Shown piece by piece: positions 1 to 7,088 of a DNA stretch of 64,000 nt (within the stretch, counting starts at the first letter, position 1; each line of letters starts with the position of its first letter). This DNA is from Pontivivens sp032464575 (GTDB taxonomy: Bacteria > Pseudomonadota > Alphaproteobacteria > Rhodobacterales > Rhodobacteraceae), in assembly GCA_032464575.1 (NCBI GenBank), contig JAWDKM010000004.1:310001-374000 (forward strand), read 5' to 3'. The notes beneath the pieces are model-generated. The model did no database searches, had not been told where the DNA came from, and was given only the letters and a program-made list of their open reading frames with translations. Made by a program: the position numbers and the translations under genes.

Positions 1-1
1 G

Positions 2-346
2 GTGCAGCTGCGCGACCTCGTCGTGATCAAGAAATCCGGGCGGCGGGAGAGCTTCGACCGCGACAAGCTGGAGCGCTCGATCCGCATCGCGCTGCAGAAG
101 CGGCCGATCGAGGCGGAACGGGTGGACCAGATGATCTCGGGCATCGTGCGGCGGCTCGAAAGCATGGGCGACAGCGACGTCGCCTCCGACACGATCGGGG
201 AGATCGTGATGGAGACGCTCGCCCGGATCGACACGGTGGCCTATGTGCGCTTTGCCAGCGTCTACAAGAACTTCCAGGCGGCGGACGATTTCGAGGAGTT
301 CGTCCACGAGCTGCGCCCGCCTGTGAAGGCCGGCGAGGATGACTGA
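2..346 (+). CDS. nrdR: Transcriptional repressor NrdR (C-terminal part)
   Basis: NrdR represses ribonucleotide reductase genes by binding NrdR boxes in response to ATP/dATP. Only the last 114 codons are present: the zinc-ribbon N-terminus lies left of the window, so the first in-frame codon here is an internal GTG (Val), not a start. The visible part is the ATP-cone: it opens with a conserved stretch containing VQLRDLVVIKKSGRRE, followed by the basic helix RDKLERSIRIALQKRP, and ends with VAYVRFASVYKNFQ near the C-terminus. The stop overlaps the ribD start by 8 nt, so the two genes are probably co-transcribed and translationally coupled, a common nrdR-ribD order in alphaproteobacteria. Family assignment is very secure. 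Confidence 0.95.
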   Translation: MQLRDLVVIKKSGRRESFDRDKLERSIRIALQKRPIEAERVDQMISGIVRRLESMGDSDVASDTIGEIVMETLARIDTVAYVRFASVYKNFQAADDFEEFVHELRPPVKAGEDD

Positions 347-1445
347 GCCGGACGACCCCCGACATTTGCGACAGGCGCTGGCGCTCGCGGCGCGCGGGCT
401 GGGGCGCACCTGGCCGAACCCCGCTGTGGGCTGTGTGATCGTGGCCGGGACCCGCGTGGTCGGCCGCGGCTGGACCCAGCCCGGCGGGCGCCCCCATGCG
501 GAGGCGATGGCGCTGGAGGCGGCGGGGGGCGCGGCACGGGGTGCCACGGCCTATGTGAGCCTCGAGCCCTGCGCCCATCACGGGCGGACGCCGCCCTGCG
601 CCGATGCGCTGGTGGCGGCGGGCGTGGCGCGGGTCGTCGTGCCGATGGAGGATCCGGACCCGCGTGTGTCGGGCCGCGGCCTCGCCCGCCTGCGGGAGGC
701 GGGGATCGAGGTGGTGGTGGACCGCCGCTTTCGCGAGGCGGCCGAGGAGATTAACGCGGGCTTCTTCAAGCGCGTGCGAGAGGGGCGTCCGCTGGTGACG
801 CTGAAGCTCGCGACGTCGGTGGACGGCCGGATCGCCACCGCGACCAGGGAGAGCAAGTGGATCACCGGGCCCGAGGCGCGGCGCGCGGTGCACCTGATGC
901 GCGCCCAGCATGACGCGGTGCTGATCGGCGCAGGCACGGCGCGGGCCGACGACCCGATGCTCGACGTGCGGGAGATGGGGCTGGAGGGGGCGAACCCGGT
1001 GCGGATCGTCGCCGACGGCGCGCTGTCGCTGCCGCTGACCGGGCGGCTCGCGCAGACCGGGCGGGACGTACCGCTCTGGATCCTGCACCGCAAGGGCGTC
1101 GATCCCCATCGCTGGCAGGGGTGGGAGAGCGTGGGCGCCGAGCTGATCGAGTGCCGCGTGGACGGGACCGGCGCGCTCGACCCGGTGGACATGCTCGGCC
1201 AGATCGGCGCGCGCGGCGTGACGCGGGTGATGTGCGAGGGCGGCGGGCGGCTTGCGGCCTCGCTGCTCCACGCGGGGCTGATCTACCGGCTGGTGCAGTT
1301 CCAGGCGGGGCTGACGCTGGGCGCCTCGGGGCTCGCGGGACTGGGCGAGCTCGGGATCGAGCGGTTGGGCGACGCACCGCGGGCGGAGCTGTTCTCGGTG
1401 CGCCGGATCGGGGCGGACACGGTGGCGGAGTGGCGCTTCGGCTGA
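339..1445 (+). CDS. ribD: Riboflavin biosynthesis bifunctional deaminase/reductase RibD
   Basis: RibD carries out two consecutive cytosolic steps of riboflavin synthesis: zinc-dependent deamination of the pyrimidine made from GTP, then NADPH reduction of the ribosyl side chain. Residues 1-145 are the cytidine-deaminase-like domain with the zinc ligands and catalytic Glu visible in HAE (His53, Glu55) and PCAHHGRTPPC (Cys78, Cys87). Residues about 150-368 are the RibD C-terminal reductase, opening with RPLVTLKLATSVDGRIA and containing the CEGGG motif. Length 368 aa is normal for the fused enzyme. The ATG lies inside the nrdR reading frame (8-nt overlap). No ribE/ribBA gene follows; the gene is ended by a GCCTCCGGCGGG-type element and faces a minus-strand gene. 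Confidence 0.96.
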   Translation: MTEPDDPRHLRQALALAARGLGRTWPNPAVGCVIVAGTRVVGRGWTQPGGRPHAEAMALEAAGGAARGATAYVSLEPCAHHGRTPPCADALVAAGVARVVVPMEDPDPRVSGRGLARLREAGIEVVVDRRFREAAEEINAGFFKRVREGRPLVTLKLATSVDGRIATATRESKWITGPEARRAVHLMRAQHDAVLIGAGTARADDPMLDVREMGLEGANPVRIVADGALSLPLTGRLAQTGRDVPLWILHRKGVDPHRWQGWESVGAELIECRVDGTGALDPVDMLGQIGARGVTRVMCEGGGRLAASLLHAGLIYRLVQFQAGLTLGASGLAGLGELGIERLGDAPRAELFSVRRIGADTVAEWRFG

Positions 1446-1468
1446 GGGCCGGGCGCCGGTGGGGGTGT

Positions 1469-1502
1469 GCGCCTCCGGCGGGTATATTTCGGGCAAGAAG
1501 AA
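1469..1502 (+). repeat. GCCTCCGGCGGG 3'-end repeat element, copy 1
   Basis: The segment begins GCGCCTCCGGCGGG and continues through TATATTTCGGGC to an AAGAAG tail. Near-identical sequences occur at 30280, 36745 and 41102. CGCC-TCC-GGCG can form a tiny hairpin followed by a T-containing run, so it may act as a weak terminator. It lies 24 nt after ribD and about 165 nt from the 3' end of the opposing ATPase gene. The rest of the 1446-1666 gap shows nothing recognisable. Confidence 0.7.
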
Positions 1503-1666
1503 GCAGCAGGCGTGCCGCGTTGCCGTAGCCGCGGCCTTCGGCATGAGCGCATGAGGATTTCAGCTCCGATCACGCCGCAGGCGCGCCTGGCTCGGGCTGG
1601 AGAGTGCCGTCGGGCGCGTGACGGGCGGGACTGCCGCGGTTCTGATGGCCTGGCAGATCGATCGCG

Positions 1667-3217
1667 TCAGCGGCCGCGGAAGAGGCCGCCGAGGATGCCG
1701 CGGGTGATCTGGCGGCCGAGCTGGGTGCCCATCTGCCGCGCGAAGGACTTGCCGAACGCCTCCATCGTGGTGTCGGAGCGGCGGCGCGGCTTGCGGTTGG
1801 TCGTGGGCGAGTAGCGGCGGGCGCTGCGGTATTCGCGGTCGCGCCAGCTCGGCGCGTCGTCGCCGCCGCGATAGGTCCGGTCGCGGGCGGGGGGCGCGTC
1901 CTCGGGCTCCGGCGCCTCGGTCTCGGCCCGGGCGCGCAGCTCCTCGAAGGCGGAGGTGCGGTCGACGGTCTGGTCGTACTTGCCCTTGAGCGGGCTTGCG
2001 GCGAGGGTCTCGGCCCGTTCGGCCTCGGTGATCGGGCCGAGGCGGGAGGATGGCGGGCGGATCAGCGTGCGCTCGGCGATGCCGGGCACACCCTTCTTCT
2101 CCAGCATCGACGTCACCGCCTCGCCGATGCCGACCTCGCGGATCGCGTCCTCGGTATCGAAGGCGGGGTTGGGACGGAAGGTTTCGGCCGCGGCGCGCAG
2201 GCCCTTCTGGTCGCGCGGGGTGTAGGCGCGCAGCGCGTGCTGGATGCGGTTGCCGAGTTGGCCCAGAACGTCCGCCGGGATGTCGTCGGGGTTCTGCGTC
2301 ACGAAGAAGACGCCGACGCCCTTGGACCGGATGAGGCGGGCGACCTGCTCCACCTTTTCGATCAGCGCCTCGGGAGCGTCGTCGAAGAGGAGATGCGCCT
2401 CGTCGAAGAAGAAGACGAGACGGGGTTTATCGGGGTCACCGACCTCGGGCAGTTGCTCGAAGAGCTCGGAGAGCAGCCACAGCAGGAAGGTGGCATAGAG
2501 ACCCGGCGCGGCCATCAGGCGATCGGCGGCGAGCACGTTGATCCGGCCCTCCCCGCCCTCCGTCGCCATCACGTCGGCGAGGTCGAGCGCGGGCTCGCCG
2601 AAGAAGCCGGTGGCACCCTGGTTTTCCAGCACCAGCAGCGCGCGCTGGATCGCGCCGACGCTGGCGCGGGAGATGTTGCCGTAGCGCAGCGAGAGATCGG
2701 GGCCGTTCTCCCCCACCCAGACCAGCAGCGCCTGGAGGTCCTTGAGGTCGAGGAGTGCGAGCCCCTGCTCGTCGGCCACGCGGAAGGCGATGTTGAGCAC
2801 GCCCTCCTGCGCGGGCGAGAGGTCCATGAGACGCGCGAGGAGCAGCGGGCCCATCTCGGCCACGGTGGTCCGTACCGGGTGGCCCTGCTCGCCGAACATG
2901 TCCCAGAAGACGACCGGGAAGGCGCGGTAGGCGTAGGGATCGAGGCCGATGGTCCCGGCGCGCTCCACCAGCTTGGGATGCAGCGGCGCCTCCGCCGAGC
3001 CGGGACGGGCGAGACCGGCGAGATCGCCCTTCACGTCCGACAGGAACACCGGGACGCCGGCGGCGGAGAAGCCCTCGGCCAGGATCTGGAGCGTCACGGT
3101 CTTTCCCGTTCCGGTCGCGCCCGCGATCAGGCCATGGCGGTTCGCGTATTTCAGCTTGAGCGCCTGGGGGTTCGCATAGTCCTCGGCCCCGCCACCGATG
3201 AAGATCGTGTCCGTCAT
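1667..3217 (-). CDS. HerA-like helicase domain ATPase (DUF853 family)
   Basis: This 516-residue protein belongs to the DUF853/HerA-like group of P-loop ATPases, which are common in alphaproteobacteria and whose physiological role is unsettled. Walker A is GATGTGKT near residues 29-36, in the context HGLIAGATGTGKTVTLQ; Walker B is RLVFFFDEAHLLF, with the catalytic Glu in DEAH. FFVTQNPDDIPADVLGQLGN resembles the sensor region of FtsK/HerA motors. The C-terminal 100 residues are Arg- and Pro-rich and probably disordered, ending in a short conserved segment with GTQLGRQITRGILGGLFR. The ATG at 3217 is preferred to a TTG eleven codons upstream because MTDTIFIGGG opens the conserved N-terminus. No signal peptide is visible. 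Cytosolic. Confidence 0.9.
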   Translation of the reverse strand: MTDTIFIGGGAEDYANPQALKLKYANRHGLIAGATGTGKTVTLQILAEGFSAAGVPVFLSDVKGDLAGLARPGSAEAPLHPKLVERAGTIGLDPYAYRAFPVVFWDMFGEQGHPVRTTVAEMGPLLLARLMDLSPAQEGVLNIAFRVADEQGLALLDLKDLQALLVWVGENGPDLSLRYGNISRASVGAIQRALLVLENQGATGFFGEPALDLADVMATEGGEGRINVLAADRLMAAPGLYATFLLWLLSELFEQLPEVGDPDKPRLVFFFDEAHLLFDDAPEALIEKVEQVARLIRSKGVGVFFVTQNPDDIPADVLGQLGNRIQHALRAYTPRDQKGLRAAAETFRPNPAFDTEDAIREVGIGEAVTSMLEKKGVPGIAERTLIRPPSSRLGPITEAERAETLAASPLKGKYDQTVDRTSAFEELRARAETEAPEPEDAPPARDRTYRGGDDAPSWRDREYRSARRYSPTTNRKPRRRSDTTMEAFGKSFARQMGTQLGRQITRGILGGLFRGR

Positions 3218-3323
3218 GTTGGTCTCCCCGAGCATTCGTCGGGCCGACAATACATCGTTAACTCCGCACGGCTATCCTTTGACGAGGTTCGGTGCTTCGA
3301 ACCCCGTTTCTCCCTGTCAACTG

Positions 3324-3353
3324 GCCGTGCCCTGTCGTGGCACGGCGCCTTTT
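3324..3353 (+). terminator. Rho-independent terminator-like hairpin
   Basis: GCCGTGCC pairs with GGCACGGC across a 7-nt loop and is followed by GCCTTTT. No protein gene precedes it on the plus strand, so it may end a small RNA. It could also work from the opposite strand. Confidence 0.6.
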
Positions 3354-3500
3354 CTGGTGTGTCGCTCGAACTGGTGATGCCCGCGGAGCGCAGGCGCGCC
3401 GTCGCAGGGCGGGTCCGACATAGTTTTGCCCCAAACGAGTTTGCGTCCGATCACGAACCGGAGTGTTGACGGGGCTGTGACGATTCCGTAGCGTTCCGTT

Positions 3501-3577
3501 GAGACTACGGTTCGGCCAGTCTGACAGGGACATCACCGTCAAAAGGTGACGGAAAGGGGCGCTTCGGCGCCCTTTTC
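3501..3577 (+). ncRNA. Candidate small RNA of about 75 nt
   Basis: A promoter-like pair (TTGACG 3466-3471, 17-nt spacer, TAGCGT 3489-3494) would start transcription near 3501. The predicted RNA folds a 5-bp AGACT/AGTCT hairpin, a CACC/GGTG hairpin, and a strong terminator at 3553-3577 in which GGGGCGC pairs with GCGCCCC around a TTCG loop, followed by TTTT. No known RNA family was recognised. Alternatively it is an attenuated leader of the downstream IalB gene. Confidence 0.4.
3553..3577 (+). terminator. Rho-independent terminator with TTCG tetraloop
   Basis: The hairpin AAAGGGGCGC-TTCG-GCGCCCTTTT is followed by CTGA. It is the strongest intrinsic terminator seen in the window, yet it lies upstream of the IalB gene and downstream of no protein gene. 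Confidence 0.8.
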
Positions 3578-3662
3578 TGATGTCGGGGGCGCAAAAGTTG
3601 ACAGCACGGTGTCCGGCTGCCACCTCTCCTGCACGAATGCGCAGAGACTGACAGGGACCTCC

Positions 3663-4283
3663 ATGGACTTCCGAACGATCGCCACAATTCTGGCGCTGAG
3701 CCTCGCGGCGCTGCCCGCCGCCGCACAGACCACCGGCCCGACCACCGGTTTCGACGCGCCGCCCCCGCCTCCTCCACCCGCGCCGGAGCCCGAGCCCGAA
3801 CCGGAACCGGAGCCCGAACCGGAGGCGCAGGCCCCGCGCGAGCCCGCCGGGCCCGAGGAGGTTCGTTCGGTCCACAACGACTGGGAGGTCCGCTGCTTCG
3901 GCGACAGCGACGACTGTTTCATGTTCCAGCTCGCCAACAATTCCGACGGCCGGCCGGCGGCGGAGTTCAACCTCGTCAAGCTGCCCGAGGGCCAGCAGGC
4001 CACCGCGGGCGTGACGGTGACGCTGCCGCTTGGCGTCTTCCTGCAGGAAGGTGTCGTGGTGCGGGTCGATCAGGGGCGGGCACAGCAGTATCCCTACAAC
4101 TTCTGCGTGGACAACGGCTGCATCTCACGCTTCGGGCTCAACGACGGTTTCGTGGAGACAATGCGGGCGGGCAACAACCTGACGCTGCGGGTGGCAGCGA
4201 TCAACGTGCCGCAGGACCAGAACCCGATCACGCTGACGATCAGCCTGGCGGGGTTCACGGCGGCCTGGAACGCCCTGCCCTGA
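3663..4283 (+). CDS. Secreted invasion-associated locus B (IalB) family protein
   Basis: The 206-residue product has a Sec signal peptide (residues about 1-21, ending LPAAAQ). A low-complexity linker follows, first a run of prolines and then alternating Pro-Glu pairs, before the IalB-like domain that begins VHNDWEVRCFGDSDDCFMFQ. A second cysteine pair lies in YNFCVDNGCISRFG. IalB-family proteins are periplasmic or outer-membrane proteins named after a Bartonella invasion factor; in free-living alphaproteobacteria the function is unknown. The ATG at 3663 is chosen because AGGGACCTCC precedes it and the signal peptide begins there; an in-frame ATG at 3546 would add 39 residues with no family support. 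The Pro-Glu linker suggests it crosses peptidoglycan or a crowded periplasm. Confidence 0.85.
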   Translation: MDFRTIATILALSLAALPAAAQTTGPTTGFDAPPPPPPPAPEPEPEPEPEPEPEAQAPREPAGPEEVRSVHNDWEVRCFGDSDDCFMFQLANNSDGRPAAEFNLVKLPEGQQATAGVTVTLPLGVFLQEGVVVRVDQGRAQQYPYNFCVDNGCISRFGLNDGFVETMRAGNNLTLRVAAINVPQDQNPITLTISLAGFTAAWNALP

Positions 4284-4330
4284 GGGGGGTGCTTTCACAC
4301 CATCGGCTGAGCTTTCACCCCCTCCCTAAC

Positions 4331-4350
4331 CCTCCCCCTCAAGGGGGAGG
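4331..4350. terminator. Bidirectional terminator-like palindrome
   Basis: CCTCCCCCT pairs perfectly with AGGGGGAGG around a 2-nt loop, between the convergent IalB and ketosynthase genes. Palindromes of this composition are frequent between alphaproteobacterial genes. Confidence 0.55.
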
Positions 4351-4407
4351 GGATGGGTTGAGTGGGTCAGATACGTCTGCGCCCTGGCCCTTCCCCTAGA
4401 GGGGAGA

Positions 4408-5619
4408 TCAGGTGGCTTTGCGGATGGCGAGGACGGCGTTGAGCCCGCCGAAGGCGAAGGCGTTGGTGAGGGCCACCTGCACGTCGGCCTGCCGCGCCTC
4501 GTTGGGGACGACGTCGAGGTCGCAATCCGGGTCCGGCTCCTCGTAGTTGATCGTCGGAGCCACGATCCCGTCCTTCACCGCCATGATGCAGGCGAGCATC
4601 TCGACAGCGCCCGTACCGCCGATCAGGTGGCCGTGCATCGACTTGGTCGACGAGATCATCAGCCGGTCCGCGTGGTCGCCGAAGACATCGCGCACCGCGG
4701 CGCATTCCGTCCGGTCATTCGCGGCGGTGCCGGTGCCGTGGGCGTTGATGTAGCCGACCTCGTCGCCGTTCAGGCCGGCCGCGGCCAGTGCACCCTTCAT
4801 CGCGCGGACCGCACCGTCGCGGTTCGGCATCACGATGTCGGAGGCGTCGGATGACATGGCGAAGCCCACGACCTCGGCCAGGATCTCGGCGCCGCGGGCC
4901 GTCGCGCGCTCGTACTCCTCGAAGACGAAGATCGCCGCACCCTCGCCCTGGACCATGCCGTTGCGGGTCTTGGAGAAGGGGCGGCAGCCGTCCTTCGACA
5001 TGACACGCAGACCCTCCCACGCCTTGATGCCGCCGAAGACGAGCATGCTTTCCGAGCCGCCCGTCACCATCACGTCTGCGACGCCGGAGCGGATCATCTC
5101 AAAGGCCTGGCCCATCGCGTGGTTCGAGGACGCGCAGGCGGTGGAGACCGTGAAGGTCGGCCCCTGCGCCCCGTGCTTCATCGAGATGTGGGAGGCCGCG
5201 GCGTTGTTCATCAGGCGCGGGATGACGAAGGGATGGACGCGGTTCTTCCCCTCCTCGTAGACGGTGCGGTAGTTCTCGTCGATCGTCTGGAGCCCGCCGC
5301 CGGAATTGCCGAGCACGACGCCAGCACGCGGGGCCGTCGCCTCGTCGAGCGCCACGCCAGACTGGGCGATGGCCTCCTCCGCGGCGATCAGGGCGAACTG
5401 GGTGAAGGGATCGTAGAGCGTGATCTCTTGCCGGGAGAAGTGGGCGGCCGGATCGTAGTCGCGCACCTGCCCGCCGATGGTGATCGACAGGCGGTCCACG
5501 TCACGGAAGTCGAGCTCGCCGATACCGCTGAGCCCGTCGCGCATGGCAGACAGGGCCGCATCCGCGCCCCGACCCAGGGCGCTGATGGCGCCCTGCCCCG
5601 TGATGACGACGCGTCGCAT
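4408..5619 (-). CDS. Beta-ketoacyl-ACP synthase (FabF/KAS II-like)
   Basis: This 403-residue thiolase-fold condensing enzyme extends acyl chains on an acyl carrier protein. The catalytic triad is intact: Cys162 in VSTACASS, His294 in NAHGTGTAAND and Lys326/His331 in SSTKSMHGHLIGGTG. Its start abuts the stop of the ACP gene (5620), which in turn follows an lpxD homologue by 30 nt, so the three form an operon. That context, rather than a fab operon, suggests a dedicated ketosynthase acting with its own ACP on a lipid A or other envelope acyl chain, as acpXL and its fabF partners do in rhizobia. This role is inference. It is the first of several minus-strand envelope genes. Confidence 0.9.
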   Translation of the reverse strand: MRRVVITGQGAISALGRGADAALSAMRDGLSGIGELDFRDVDRLSITIGGQVRDYDPAAHFSRQEITLYDPFTQFALIAAEEAIAQSGVALDEATAPRAGVVLGNSGGGLQTIDENYRTVYEEGKNRVHPFVIPRLMNNAAASHISMKHGAQGPTFTVSTACASSNHAMGQAFEMIRSGVADVMVTGGSESMLVFGGIKAWEGLRVMSKDGCRPFSKTRNGMVQGEGAAIFVFEEYERATARGAEILAEVVGFAMSSDASDIVMPNRDGAVRAMKGALAAAGLNGDEVGYINAHGTGTAANDRTECAAVRDVFGDHADRLMISSTKSMHGHLIGGTGAVEMLACIMAVKDGIVAPTINYEEPDPDCDLDVVPNEARQADVQVALTNAFAFGGLNAVLAIRKAT

Positions 5620-5886
5620 TCAGCCGGCTTTTTCCGCGACCAGCGCCTTGACCGCGTTCACCATGCTCTGAACGTTGGTGATGTCGAAGTCGGAATCCGA
5701 GGGATCGTTCGCGTTGAACGGAACCTGGACGTCGAACTCCTCCTCGATGGCGAAGACCGCCTCGACGAGGCCGAGGCTGTCGATCCCGAGATCGTCGAGC
5801 GTCGCGTCCATGCCGACCTCGGACGGGTCGAGCACGGCCTGCTCGGCGATGATGGCGCGCATTTTCTCGGTCACTTCGTCGGACAT
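5620..5886 (-). CDS. Acyl carrier protein
   Basis: This is an 88-residue acidic carrier protein with the phosphopantetheine attachment serine at residue 37 in DDLGIDSLGLVEAVF. It is slightly longer than the housekeeping ACP because of an insert after helix III (NANDPSDSDFDIT). A good ribosome-binding sequence (AAGGGGCCGAAG before ATG) precedes the start. It is sandwiched between an lpxD homologue and a KAS gene, arguing for a specialised ACP. The rhizobial AcpXL is similar in length, but the sequence is not close enough by eye to assign that name. Confidence 0.92.
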   Translation of the reverse strand: MSDEVTEKMRAIIAEQAVLDPSEVGMDATLDDLGIDSLGLVEAVFAIEEEFDVQVPFNANDPSDSDFDITNVQSMVNAVKALVAEKAG

Positions 5887-5916
5887 CTTCGGCCCCTTTT
5901 TACACCTGCGGCGTCT

Positions 5917-7008
5917 TTATCCCTTGTGATCGGGCTTTGAAACCCGATTCTGAAGCTCCGCCACCTTCTCCGCCAAGCGTGGCAAACGGCGCATCGCCTT
6001 GAATATGTTCATGAATACCTCCTGCTTGAGCGCAGGGTATCCCATCATGACCGATTTGGGGGGCACACGGTTCGTCACGCCCGAGCCTGCGAGGATGATG
6101 GAGTCGTCCCCGATGGAGATGTGATCGGCCACGCCCACGCCGCCGGCGAGCACGACGCGGTTGCCGATCTCGGTCGAGCCGGCGATGCCGGTCATGGCGC
6201 AGAGCAGCGTCTTCTCCCCCACCTGCACGTTGTGGCCGACCATGACCTGCGCGTCGACCTTGGTGCCGTTGCCGATCCGCGTGTCGCTCACCGTGCCCTT
6301 GTCGATGACGGAGTTGGCGCCGACCTCCACGTCATCGCCGATCATCACGGAGCCCAGCGAGTTGATGCGGACATATTCAGTGGGGTCGAGGCTCTCGGCA
6401 ATGGAGCCCTTGGCCATGTAGTCCTCGACCTTGTTGGGCTGGGGCGTGACGAAGGAGAAGCCGTCGCCGCCGATCACGGCGTTGGCCTGCCCGATGAAGC
6501 GGTCGCCGATGATGACGTCCGAGCCGATGCGGCAGCCGGGCATGAGGTAGGCGTCCGCGCCGATGGTCGCGCGGTCGCCGATGGTGACCTGGCCGGCGAT
6601 GCGGGCGCGGGGGCCCAGGGTGACGGATGCTCCGATCACCGCGTGTGGGCCGACGCTCACGCCCTCGCCCAGGGTCGCGGTCGGGTCGATCACCGCCGTG
6701 GGATGGATGCCGGGCCCGGGTGCGGGGTCGCGGTCGAAGATCCGGGAGAGCCCCGCCATGGTGTAGCGCGAGCGGCCCGAGAAGATTGCCGCGTCAAGGC
6801 CCATCCCCTGCCAGTCGGCCCCGTCGGCCACGACGGCGGCGCGCACGGGGCGGCTGTCGAGCTTCGCGGCGAATTCGGGCTCGACGGCGAGGGCGAGATC
6901 GTTCGCCTCCGCTTCGTCGGGCTGGCGCAGGCGGTTCACCTCCAGCGACAGGTCTCCGGCGGCTTCCGCACCCAGACGCGCCGCGATATCGCCGATGGTG
7001 AGTGACAT
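5917..7008 (-). CDS. lpxD: LpxD-like UDP-3-O-acylglucosamine N-acyltransferase
   Basis: LpxD transfers a hydroxyacyl chain from ACP to the 2-amino group of UDP-3-O-acylglucosamine in lipid A synthesis. The 363-residue product has an N-terminal uridine-binding domain (about residues 1-95) and a left-handed parallel beta-helix with many hexapeptide repeats such as IGDRAT, VSVGPH and IGNGTK. The probable catalytic His lies in VMVGHNVQVG. The C-terminus is a helical extension. ATG 7008 is chosen because MSLTIGDIAARLGAEAAGD matches the usual N-terminus; the open frame extends further upstream without support. It leads the LpxD-ACP-KAS unit. The usual lpxD partner genes (bamA, fabZ, lpxA) are absent here, so this may be a second copy. 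Confidence 0.85.
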   Translation of the reverse strand: MSLTIGDIAARLGAEAAGDLSLEVNRLRQPDEAEANDLALAVEPEFAAKLDSRPVRAAVVADGADWQGMGLDAAIFSGRSRYTMAGLSRIFDRDPAPGPGIHPTAVIDPTATLGEGVSVGPHAVIGASVTLGPRARIAGQVTIGDRATIGADAYLMPGCRIGSDVIIGDRFIGQANAVIGGDGFSFVTPQPNKVEDYMAKGSIAESLDPTEYVRINSLGSVMIGDDVEVGANSVIDKGTVSDTRIGNGTKVDAQVMVGHNVQVGEKTLLCAMTGIAGSTEIGNRVVLAGGVGVADHISIGDDSIILAGSGVTNRVPPKSVMMGYPALKQEVFMNIFKAMRRLPRLAEKVAELQNRVSKPDHKG

Positions 7009-7088
7009 GCCTGCTCCCGAAGATGTGCAGGCACATATATCCCCGCATCTCGCCGGTTGGAAGATGCGGGGTCGGTCGTGCCGCGCCG

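Larger units (their letters stand above)
3218..3662. other. 445-bp gene-free stretch between DUF853 and IalB-family genes
   Basis: This divergent intergenic region has no convincing protein gene. It holds two hairpins with T-runs on the plus strand (3324-3353 and 3553-3577), each preceded by a smaller hairpin (GGTTCG/CGAACC near 3286-3303 and AGACT/AGTCT near 3502-3522). A promoter-like pair, TTGACG at 3466 and TAGCGT at 3489 with a 17-nt spacer, precedes the second hairpin set. The string CTGACAGGGAC occurs at about 3520 and again just before the IalB start, where AGGGAC serves as ribosome-binding sequence. Confidence 0.6.

Noticed and set aside
3280..3320. Possible tRNA from GGTTCG...CGAACCCC
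   Set aside because: The pairing resembles a T-arm, but no acceptor stem, D-arm or anticodon arm can be drawn around it.
3546..3662. N-terminal extension of the IalB-family protein from an ATG at 3546
   Set aside because: It would run through the terminator hairpin, and would bury the signal peptide 39 residues inside the protein.
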